Assembly: GCF_028657945.1 (NCBI RefSeq)
Contig: NZ_CP059693.1
Location: forward strand, 2,046,001-2,110,000
Source of the DNA: Thalassomonas haliotis
GTDB lineage: Bacteria; Pseudomonadota; Gammaproteobacteria; Enterobacterales; Alteromonadaceae
Length of the DNA: 64,000 nt
Direction of reading: 5' to 3'
The notes under the pieces were generated by a model. That model made no database searches, was not told the origin of the DNA, and worked only from the letters and a program-made list of their open reading frames with translations. The translations under genes and the position numbers were made by a program. This document shows, one piece after another, positions 35,774-43,731 of the stretch; position 1 is the stretch's first letter, and each line of letters begins with the position of its first letter.

Positions 35774-36973
35774 ATGCATATAAAAGAAAGAAATGAAAAA
35801 ATTTCGTCAGTTTATGATGACATAGTAGAAAAAGAATTGGACTTAAAGCCTGATTTTCAGCGTGGTGAAGTCTGGTCTACATCCAAAAAAAAACTACTTA
35901 TAGATTCAATTTTTAGAGAGTGGCATGTGCCACCAATTCATGTTGTTTTGTTAGCGAATGGCACTGCTGAGGTTTTAGATGGCCAACAAAGACTTACAGC
36001 AATAAGTGAATTTAAAGAAAATAGATTTTCGATTGATGGTTCTATTGAGCCCAAAGATGAAAATATAATGGGCATGCACAATAAAAAATATCGTGATTTA
36101 GATATTGATAACAAGAGAATTTTTGATCGTTTTTTACTCAAGATATATGAGATTCGAGATTATAATCAAGGCGAACCCAGTGAATTATTTTATCGTTTAA
36201 ATCAAACTGTTAAATTGACATCTGCAGAGGCACGTAATTCTATATATGGTGATGTCAGGGAGGATATTAAAGCATTAGTTGATCATATGGAAAAGGTGGA
36301 AGTAGACAAGAAAATTTTGGGTTTTAGCAATTCTCGAATGGCGTACAACGACATGTTGTCGAGAGTATGTATGTATTTGGAAAAAGGGCACTTAAGAGCA
36401 ACAGTCAATGATTCTACTTTAAACGAACGTTATAGGCATGAGCAGGAGTTTTCTTCTCAAATACTTACAGCAGTGGAAAGTGCTCTGAGCTTTTTAGGGG
36501 GGATGCAAAGTTATATTTCCGAGCATGATATTACTTTGAATTTAACGAAGGCCTCTTCGCTAAACTGGCTCGTTTTTATTTCTCGAGAACATCTCAATGG
36601 TAAATATAGCGAGGAAGATGCTGATGAATTTGAAGAAGCCTTTTTAAATTTAGAATTAGCTAAATATGCTGTTAAAAATAATGAAAAGATAGATAAAGAT
36701 GTAGTTGATTTTTTTGAATTTGATGAAGCCGTATTACGAGAGTTAATCTTAATCTATATTGAGCGCTCTTCATCAAGAGTTATGTCAGTTGGCTCTATTA
36801 TAATACGAGATATTCTCTTAACTTTGTCTTGTTATCGTGCGGGTATTGAAATTAGTTTGAGTAGCGACGATGAAGAGCTTCTTAAAGAAACTATTGAAGA
36901 CCTTGAAGGGGATGTAGATCCTAAATCGTCTATAGAGTACATAGCAGATCAGTGGCAGGAAACTTTTCTATGA
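35774..36973 (+). CDS. DUF262 domain protein (ParB/GmrS-like NTPase)
   Basis: The 399-residue protein has the DUF262 core: KPDFQRGEVW (about 27-36), IDSIFREWHVPPI and the signature DGQQRLTAIS (about 65-74). DUF262 domains occur in GmrSD and in SspE, where the NTPase activity responds to phosphorothioate. Unlike those, no DUF1524 HNH nuclease follows in the chain; the C-terminal half is helical and unassigned. Its stop overlaps the next gene's start (ATGA at 36970-36973), suggesting a coupled two-component module with the AAA/TOPRIM protein. Confidence 0.75.
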   Translation: MHIKERNEKISSVYDDIVEKELDLKPDFQRGEVWSTSKKKLLIDSIFREWHVPPIHVVLLANGTAEVLDGQQRLTAISEFKENRFSIDGSIEPKDENIMGMHNKKYRDLDIDNKRIFDRFLLKIYEIRDYNQGEPSELFYRLNQTVKLTSAEARNSIYGDVREDIKALVDHMEKVEVDKKILGFSNSRMAYNDMLSRVCMYLEKGHLRATVNDSTLNERYRHEQEFSSQILTAVESALSFLGGMQSYISEHDITLNLTKASSLNWLVFISREHLNGKYSEEDADEFEEAFLNLELAKYAVKNNEKIDKDVVDFFEFDEAVLRELILIYIERSSSRVMSVGSIIIRDILLTLSCYRAGIEISLSSDDEELLKETIEDLEGDVDPKSSIEYIADQWQETFL

Positions 36974-38544
36974 GAGATCGAAAAGTACAAGATGCTTGGC
37001 GTGGAATAAATAAATTAGAAAATTATCCGCTGCGATTAAAGCGCGTTACGATCAATAACTCACTTAAACTATGTACCGACTTTCAATTAGAGCTAAATGC
37101 AGGTATTACAGCTGTTTGTGGTAAAAATGGCGTTGGTAAGTCTACAATTTTAAGAGATATTTTTAACACTATTGTTCAAGATGATAGTGAATTGGTAATT
37201 GATATCTACGCAGAAAAGTTGCAAAAGAAATCTCAAATTGTTGAAGCTGTAAATAAGCCTGAATTAAAAAATAAAATTAATTACATCGAACCATCAATTG
37301 AGTGTGCAAAAATACTTGAATATTTAAAAACAACGACGAATATTGATGAGCTTTTAGATGGTGTAGATCCAAATGGTATTTTTAAAAATGAAAAAAATAG
37401 GAATGATATAAGTCAAATTATAGGAAAGCATTATAAAAATATAGAGTTGTATGAGATTGAAGGCGCATTAGGAAGTGATCATACATTTCCTTTCATACAA
37501 GTTGAGCTTAATGATGGTACACGTTACTCCTGTCTTGATATGGGGATGGGGGAGTTTTTATGTATATATATATGTTGGTACTTTAACTGGATCGAGCAAG
37601 GAAGCATTGTTTTAATTGAGGAAATTGAAAATTTTATATCAGCATATAGCCAAATTACTTTAATTAATTATCTAGCACTACAATCCCAAAAACGAGGGTT
37701 ATGGACATTATTAACTAGCCATTCAGAGCATATTCTTTCTTGTATAGGTACAAATAATATTCGAATAGTCTATAAAAATGTCAAACAAGAATCACAAATT
37801 GTAACTCCAAAACATGCCAGTAAATATCTTGAATCTCTTGGTATTAAATTTAATAAAAAAGGTGCGATACTAGTTGAAGATGGTTTTGCTAGTTTCTTCT
37901 GTAGTTATTTGATAAATAAATTTTCTCATGAACTACTAAAAGAACTTGATGTGATATTTTTAAGTGATGGGGAATCTAATGTTGAGAAAATTGCCAAACA
38001 TTTTAAACCAAAAAAACCAGCAAGTTATGAGTTAGTGGCCGTTTTTGATGCTGATATGTCTGCTAAGGTATTAGGAGCAAACCAGGGAGCGGTAAGAGTA
38101 GCTGCATTACCTTCTAAATCTAAACATAATCCAGAGACCGAATTATGGCATGTTGCATCAAGTCAAGTTACAGAGATTGCAAGTAAACTAGATATTGATG
38201 ATGAAAGTAGGGTATTAGAAGCGATAAATAATTTTGGTTCTTTAGATTATCATGATCGATTCACGAAAATAGCTGAAAATTTACATAAAAGTTGGGAAAC
38301 TTATTTAAATGCCATAGCTTCTGTTTGGCTGAATGTTAGGGAAAACTACCTCTTAGCAATTCAATTCATTTTATCTTTAAAATATAGAGGACAAATAGTC
38401 GATAAAGGTATGATCGGTGATTTCTATAAATCCAAAACAGGTGATAACTTGGATGATTTATATCCAAGTTTGAGAAAATCGGAGACTCAAAATTTTTATG
38501 TGGTTTTTGATGGGACTAAGTTGAATTTTATAGAATCAAAATAG
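36970..38544 (+). CDS. AAA ATPase with C-terminal TOPRIM-like region (OLD/PARIS-like)
   Basis: The 524-residue protein starts with an ABC/AAA-type ATPase: Walker A GKNGVGKS at 51-58 and Walker B IVLIEEIENF near 213-222, followed by LLTSHSEHIL, the sensor region of OLD-like ATPases. From about residue 297 a TOPRIM-like fold is suggested by AILVEDGFASFF (acidic Glu) and VAVFDADMS (DxD) near 356-364. This layout occurs in OLD nucleases and fused PARIS systems. It overlaps the DUF262 gene by 4 bases, and the ATG at 36970 is chosen on that basis. It is last in the plus-strand operon, 20 bases from the convergent dndE stop. Confidence 0.7.
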   Translation: MRDRKVQDAWRGINKLENYPLRLKRVTINNSLKLCTDFQLELNAGITAVCGKNGVGKSTILRDIFNTIVQDDSELVIDIYAEKLQKKSQIVEAVNKPELKNKINYIEPSIECAKILEYLKTTTNIDELLDGVDPNGIFKNEKNRNDISQIIGKHYKNIELYEIEGALGSDHTFPFIQVELNDGTRYSCLDMGMGEFLCIYICWYFNWIEQGSIVLIEEIENFISAYSQITLINYLALQSQKRGLWTLLTSHSEHILSCIGTNNIRIVYKNVKQESQIVTPKHASKYLESLGIKFNKKGAILVEDGFASFFCSYLINKFSHELLKELDVIFLSDGESNVEKIAKHFKPKKPASYELVAVFDADMSAKVLGANQGAVRVAALPSKSKHNPETELWHVASSQVTEIASKLDIDDESRVLEAINNFGSLDYHDRFTKIAENLHKSWETYLNAIASVWLNVRENYLLAIQFILSLKYRGQIVDKGMIGDFYKSKTGDNLDDLYPSLRKSETQNFYVVFDGTKLNFIESK

Positions 38545-38564
38545 CCCAGAATCATCAAATTATT

Positions 38565-38915
38565 TCAAAGGTGTTTGTATAAGCTGTTCAAATTATTTAG
38601 ATTTCTTATACTGGCTATCCCACTTTCAACATGGGCCGCCCAAGCGGCCTGTAATTCCTTTTCGGTAAAATTCGGATAACGTTGTTTAAGCAATAATTCT
38701 GTTACCATTTCGGTTTTGCCTAACCAAGTAAATTTATCGAGTTTAAGGCTACCGGTTAGTTTGTGGTCTGTGGCTTTGTCATAGATGAAACCAGCTTCAA
38801 CAGAGCGAAAAAAGGCAATACGTGAAGCAACATTTGGTGTGATGCCTGTTCTGCCACGCAAACCAATCAGTTGTTCTTCAACGGCTTTATTAAGCCACAT
38901 AGAATGGGGTAGCAT
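38565..38915 (-). CDS. dndE: DNA sulfur modification protein DndE
   Basis: This 116-residue basic protein matches DndE in size, position and sequence (KAVEEQLIGLRGRTGITPNV). DndE binds nicked DNA and is needed for phosphorothioate insertion by the DndCDE complex. Its ATG follows the dndD stop with no gap (TAAATG), so translation is coupled. It is the last gene of the minus-strand dnd operon. Confidence 0.9.
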   Translation of the reverse strand: MLPHSMWLNKAVEEQLIGLRGRTGITPNVASRIAFFRSVEAGFIYDKATDHKLTGSLKLDKFTWLGKTEMVTELLLKQRYPNFTEKELQAAWAAHVESGIASIRNLNNLNSLYKHL

Positions 38916-40907
38916 TTATACGGCCTCCTTAACTTTTTCAGCCCAAAAATAGCCTTCTGAGAGCGTTGAACATTTGGTTTCTTGGTCGAATTCAATTTCA
39001 AATGCATGTGAAATGTTTTTAGACATGATGGTATAGAATTGTTCGTCTACTTCGGTGTCGGTTGATAAAATAATCACTTGCTCCGCAGCTTCTGGGAAGT
39101 AGTGGGTGATAAGCTTATTTCTGTGTTTAGAGTCTAAACGGCCTAATGGGGTATCAACAACTACAGGTAATACCTTGCCTGATAATTTACCTAAAGCTTC
39201 TAAAATGGCAAAGGCAAAAATTTGCTTTTCACCGGCAGACATAGATTTACGGTTTATAGTGATGCCGTCTTGGTCTACAAGATTTACGTCAAAAGTTTTA
39301 GAGTTTATCTTAGCGGAAAGCTTCAAGTCACCTTTGCGGGCAAGCTTTTGGTAAGATTTAACGAATAATTCTTCTAGTTGACAAACACGTAATTGTGTTA
39401 ATTCAGTTGAAAATTCATTAAGTACGTTTTGTGTAGTATCAACACGCTGTATTGCTTTGGTAATAGAGCTTTCTGTTTTTTGGCTGGTGTAGAGTTTTTC
39501 CAGTCTTTTGGCATTTTCTAATGCTTTTTCAACGAAATTTTTGGCTTTAAGTAATTGCCTCATGTACCGCGTTTTTAAAGCGGCTCTTTGGCTATCTAGC
39601 TTACGCAGCTCTTTAAATAATTCAGCTAGCTCATTTTCGTCTGGGGCACGTTCGATGTTCGTTGATAAATTCGCAAGCTCGTTTTGCGTTGTGCTTAGCT
39701 CAGTATTTAATTTGTTGATATGTTTTTTAGCTAGCTCTGCATCGGCTATTTGTGCATTTATAGCTGCTAAGCCGGTATCTGATACATCAAGAATAACGGC
39801 CTCTAGCACAGAAGCTGCACTTTGCTTGGCAAAGTATTGATTGATGTTGGCCATAATATCATTGCTGGTATCGCTAAATTGTTCATTGAGCGAAGCTTGC
39901 AGGCCATCAAAATTTTTAACTAACTGTTCGTTAAATGCTTTGGCGTCTTTGGTTTGTTTTTCGGCGTTTAATTCATCAAGTAAGTTTTGCATTGCCGTAG
40001 GCGCAAGTGACATAGGGAAGCTGCTACTTAGCTCGCTGAGAATGCTTGATTCTAGCTTGGTTTGTTGCTTAATAAGGTCATCAGCACGGGATTTTTCTTG
40101 GTCTTTGGTTTTTGCCCAGGCACCGCCGCGCTCTTCAATTTTTTGTTCAAGCTTGGCTATATCTTTATTTACTTCGGCTAGTAAGCTATTTAATTCATTT
40201 TCAAAATCACGTCTTTTATTCGCGTATCTTAAATATTTGGCTTTTTCTGCTTCCAATTCACCAATTTTACGTATGGTATCGGCCGATGCCGTGTCTTTCG
40301 TGATTTGCTTGATGTAAATGTCCAGGTCATCACCCAAGCGATTGATAACATCTAAACCAAGTAGCTTTTGCACTGCTTCTTTTAAGTAGCTGCCGGTGTC
40401 ATCTTCTGCTAATTCAGCAATTTTTTCACCATCAAAGAAAAATAGGTCGCCAATACCCGGTGGTACCAGTTCATGTAAAAAGCTTTGAACTTGCTCTGAG
40501 TTAAGTGAGTGATCAAGTTGGCCATTTTCTGCAATGGTAACTTTTTCTTCACGTGTTGCAGTCCAGGTGCGCTCTATGGTGTAGTGGTTGTGTTTGCCTT
40601 GGTGGGTATGGGTAAACTCAAGTATTATGCTGGCACTACTATTACCATCATCTTTAAGCGCTGCTTTATTGATTTGCTCAGTTAAATAGGCTTGGTAGTC
40701 TTTTTTATGTATTGCTTGGCCCAGCGCACGCTTACCCAATAAGGCTAAACGTGTTGCGGTTAAAATTGATGTTTTACCGGCACCATTTAATCCACCAAAT
40801 AAAATGATATTTTTTTCAAGTACACCATCACGACGGGGGCTTAAATCGATTGTTGTTTCATCGTTAAATACGCGGAAGTTGTTTAACGTAAGTGTTTTAA
40901 AAATCAT
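38916..40907 (-). CDS. dndD: DNA sulfur modification protein DndD (SMC-like ATPase)
   Basis: The 663-residue protein has Walker A GGLNGAGKTS near residues 38-47, long coiled-coil arms in the middle, and the ABC signature SAGEKQIFAFAILEAL with Walker B VLPVVVDTPLGRLDS at the C-terminal side. This is the SMC/Rad50-like DndD. It works with DndC and DndE in sulfur insertion, probably by opening or nicking DNA. It overlaps dndC by 4 bases (ATGA). Confidence 0.92.
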   Translation of the reverse strand: MIFKTLTLNNFRVFNDETTIDLSPRRDGVLEKNIILFGGLNGAGKTSILTATRLALLGKRALGQAIHKKDYQAYLTEQINKAALKDDGNSSASIILEFTHTHQGKHNHYTIERTWTATREEKVTIAENGQLDHSLNSEQVQSFLHELVPPGIGDLFFFDGEKIAELAEDDTGSYLKEAVQKLLGLDVINRLGDDLDIYIKQITKDTASADTIRKIGELEAEKAKYLRYANKRRDFENELNSLLAEVNKDIAKLEQKIEERGGAWAKTKDQEKSRADDLIKQQTKLESSILSELSSSFPMSLAPTAMQNLLDELNAEKQTKDAKAFNEQLVKNFDGLQASLNEQFSDTSNDIMANINQYFAKQSAASVLEAVILDVSDTGLAAINAQIADAELAKKHINKLNTELSTTQNELANLSTNIERAPDENELAELFKELRKLDSQRAALKTRYMRQLLKAKNFVEKALENAKRLEKLYTSQKTESSITKAIQRVDTTQNVLNEFSTELTQLRVCQLEELFVKSYQKLARKGDLKLSAKINSKTFDVNLVDQDGITINRKSMSAGEKQIFAFAILEALGKLSGKVLPVVVDTPLGRLDSKHRNKLITHYFPEAAEQVIILSTDTEVDEQFYTIMSKNISHAFEIEFDQETKCSTLSEGYFWAEKVKEAV

Positions 40908-42532
40908 GATAACCCTTCCTTAGCTAGCAGTGTTTTAAGGCTGTCTAACTCAAGGCTTAAGTCTTTTACTTCTTTAGATTGTCGCATTTGGTTTTGGCGG
41001 CTCTCTAGTTTTTGCTCGATAATCACATCAGCTGATTCCCAGTCTTGTTGTACTAGGCGACCAATTTTATTGAAAATACCGGTACGACGGGTTAAACCGC
41101 TCATTGAGGTTTCAAGGTCGATCAGCTTTTTAATCATTTGTGGAGATACATCGTGCTTAGGCGCAATGTTTTCGATTAATTCTGCTTCTTGGTGGCTAAA
41201 CTGGGTGGTGTCGTCCACGCTCCAGTCGAGATCATAGCCAAATACATCATGAAAGATTGTTGGTAGGGTGTCGTCCCAGTCAGGCTCGTTGGGATCATTT
41301 AACCATTCATGTCTTACCGCATGTAATTCGGGTACTGTGATCAGTTCTAAATCTTTTTGTTTTTTGCTTAGTTGTTTTTGCATATTTAATAAAATACGCA
41401 GGGCAAGGCGGCGATATTTTAATAAATAGGGGCCTGTGGTGTAGTCATCTAATAATATTTTCTCGCCGTCTTCAGTGAGGGTTTTAAATGCTAAGCGACC
41501 ATCGCGGCGAATATGGTTACGGTATTTCTTTTTGAGCTTGGGCGAGGTACTACGCGATAAAATATTACGGAACTTCATTAGTGGCGTCATCCACTCTTCG
41601 CCATTTTTAACTAAGCTTTCCATGGCTCTGTCTTTGGTGACCACGGTACATGTCCAGCAACCAAAGCGAGAGTTACCACATGATGGTGTTGTTTCATCAA
41701 TAACCATAGGGCATTCGCCCTGGCCGGAAGAGTCTTTATATAAATTCCATAATATTAAGTTTTTACTACCCCAAGGGTTTTCCCATTCAAGGTCGTATTT
41801 ATCAAACCATTTATTCTTAATGCCGTAAGGTGTTTCTTCACTTTTTAAGTGGCATAAACGTAATATTTTCCAAACATCATCTACATGCCAAGTATCAATA
41901 GGGGTATAAATAAAGGCGTTGGCTAAAGTGGTATGTCGTGCGAGATCTGAACCGTCAATTTTGTGTTTGGCAATAACTTGGGCACGAGAAGCACTTTCTT
42001 GTGAGCGTGAGCCTAGTACCACAACCACTTCGTCATATTGGCTGACTTTTTCGGTGATGAAGGTACTAACGGGATCTATTTTCATACGCTCGGTACACCA
42101 GCGAAATTGCCGTGTAGGCGCTGGGTAGCCTTTACCTAGAAGGTTTGACCAAAAGGTTTGATCCGTTTTAGGTGTAACTTTGTGAGAAGTGATTGGCAAA
42201 CCATCACGTGCTGCGCCGTCACCAATTGCTTTTAGTGAGTTGTTTACGTGATTTACCACTATTGGAGTTTCAACCAAGGTATCTGATGCAACAACGAAAA
42301 CTTTTTTGTGTCTTTGCTCTGGCTTTAAGCCTAATAAAGCTAAGTACACTAACGCCATAACCGCTGAAGAGTCTTTACCGCCGCTATAACCAATAACCCA
42401 AGGCCGATTATCAGCAAGGTAAACACGCTGTGTATCTGCGATGTATTCACTTAGGTAACGACCTGAAAACTGTTCGTTTTCAATAAAATCTATATATTCT
42501 TCTTCAAGGTCGTGTTTGTTTAATAACTTCAT
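40904..42532 (-). CDS. dndC: DNA sulfur modification protein DndC (PAPS reductase-like)
   Basis: The 542-residue protein has the ATP pyrophosphatase motif YSGGKDSSAVMALVY at about 49-63 and a cysteine cluster (CPMVIDETTPSCGNSRFGCWTC) that probably holds an iron-sulfur cluster. DndC activates the backbone phosphate for sulfur transfer. It overlaps dndB by 4 bases upstream and dndD by 4 bases downstream, giving a tightly coupled operon. No cysteine desulfurase DndA gene is present, so a chromosomal IscS is the likely sulfur donor. Confidence 0.92.
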   Translation of the reverse strand: MKLLNKHDLEEEYIDFIENEQFSGRYLSEYIADTQRVYLADNRPWVIGYSGGKDSSAVMALVYLALLGLKPEQRHKKVFVVASDTLVETPIVVNHVNNSLKAIGDGAARDGLPITSHKVTPKTDQTFWSNLLGKGYPAPTRQFRWCTERMKIDPVSTFITEKVSQYDEVVVVLGSRSQESASRAQVIAKHKIDGSDLARHTTLANAFIYTPIDTWHVDDVWKILRLCHLKSEETPYGIKNKWFDKYDLEWENPWGSKNLILWNLYKDSSGQGECPMVIDETTPSCGNSRFGCWTCTVVTKDRAMESLVKNGEEWMTPLMKFRNILSRSTSPKLKKKYRNHIRRDGRLAFKTLTEDGEKILLDDYTTGPYLLKYRRLALRILLNMQKQLSKKQKDLELITVPELHAVRHEWLNDPNEPDWDDTLPTIFHDVFGYDLDWSVDDTTQFSHQEAELIENIAPKHDVSPQMIKKLIDLETSMSGLTRRTGIFNKIGRLVQQDWESADVIIEQKLESRQNQMRQSKEVKDLSLELDSLKTLLAKEGLS

Positions 42533-43620
42533 GCGTTTAGTAATTCTGTCTCTTTCGCTATATCTTCAGCCGTTAGGTTTAAACCTATTTGGCGTTTTAT
42601 TTCTAAGGCAGTTAAAAAAATATTGGTAACTGCTTTGGATAAACGTCCGTGTTGCATGGCTCTATTTGACCATGCTGGATTTGACTTAAGCCAATTAATT
42701 TTGCCAAGTTGAGAGAACATCCGGTCTTGTTCTGTAGCATCTAATGCTGTTATTTGCTTACCAACGTGCGCAATTGCCTGTAAACCTATGCCGTGCGCCG
42801 TAATGAATTCTTGGCGAAACTCAGCTGCTGACAAAGTTTTACTTTGTACCTGCTGCCATTCAGGCATGTTTTCATTGAGTTTGTTCCAAAATGCTACTGC
42901 TTTTGCTTGCTCGTCTTCATTAAAACCGTCTTTGGCACCTTTGCCAAACAGGGCTTTATTAGCTTGTTTTATACCACTTAGCGTGAACAACTTGCTACTT
43001 CTAATTGATATAGATGAACGTTCAAATTCAGTGAAACCTACGAAGGGTTTTGCATTTAATCCTAGATATCTTGCTAACTCTGATGCTTGATCCCGATGAT
43101 CATACAGAGTTGAAAGAGAAGTGCTAGGCCTAACCGCATATTTATTTAAATCGGCAAACATTTGTTGGCTACGTTTTAACCCTTCGTCAACAAAAAACAG
43201 TACGGCTATGTTGTCTTGGCCCAATTCGGGGTTCTCTTTTACGGCTTCCTCTATAGCTGCTCGCCGGTGTTGGCCGTCATTTATTAAAATGTGTGCGTCC
43301 ATAGGCACTTTAAGAATGCCTATGTTGGCTGAGCCGGGAGAATCTTTAAACTCTACATTTGTGCCCACCGATGCCGTAAGTGCAGAAAATACGTAATCAT
43401 CAGGGGAATTTAATAAATAGCGGGTCATTTCGGGTATTCGCCCTTTATTTAATGTACGTTGTGCCCGAAGCTCTGCTGGTACTTCATCTTCGTTGTACAT
43501 AAATATTTTGGGGATAATACGTAAGGGGCAGGTTGCTATATAGAAAGGTTTACCAGCTTGTTGTCCTCTAACAGCTGGAAATGAATAACAATAGTTATTT
43601 TCAACGCTGTTCATGGTCAT
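42529..43620 (-). CDS. dndB: DNA sulfur modification regulator DndB
   Basis: The 363-residue protein has the DndB/DGQHR-type core (VPMDAHILINDGQHRRAAIE, about 108-127). DndB represses dnd transcription and binds the promoter region, so it probably controls its own operon here. Two ATGs, at 43620 and 43614, are possible starts. The region 43621-43731 upstream contains two perfect 10-bp palindromes that could be its operator. Confidence 0.88.
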   Translation of the reverse strand: MTMNSVENNYCYSFPAVRGQQAGKPFYIATCPLRIIPKIFMYNEDEVPAELRAQRTLNKGRIPEMTRYLLNSPDDYVFSALTASVGTNVEFKDSPGSANIGILKVPMDAHILINDGQHRRAAIEEAVKENPELGQDNIAVLFFVDEGLKRSQQMFADLNKYAVRPSTSLSTLYDHRDQASELARYLGLNAKPFVGFTEFERSSISIRSSKLFTLSGIKQANKALFGKGAKDGFNEDEQAKAVAFWNKLNENMPEWQQVQSKTLSAAEFRQEFITAHGIGLQAIAHVGKQITALDATEQDRMFSQLGKINWLKSNPAWSNRAMQHGRLSKAVTNIFLTALEIKRQIGLNLTAEDIAKETELLNA

Positions 43621-43633
43621 TCTCGCAATATTT

Positions 43634-43643
43634 ATTACGTAAT
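43634..43643. promoter_or_regulatory. Palindrome ATTACGTAAT in the dndB promoter region
   Basis: A perfect 10-bp palindrome 14 bases upstream of dndB, in the only sizeable gap of the minus-strand operon. It is a candidate DndB operator. Confidence 0.35.
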
Positions 43644-43693
43644 GTCCTTAATAATTATTGCGTATGTTCGTTATTTTGCGCTATTTAATTGGT

Positions 43694-43703
43694 TGTCATG
43701 ACA
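43694..43703. promoter_or_regulatory. Palindrome TGTCATGACA in the dndB promoter region
   Basis: A second perfect 10-bp palindrome lies 60 bases from the first, within the A/T-rich gap between the methyltransferase gene and dndB. Spacing fits two operator sites on one face of the helix, but this is by-eye evidence only. Confidence 0.35.
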
Positions 43704-43731
43704 TAATATTCTAAAGGTGTAGGTTTTATAA

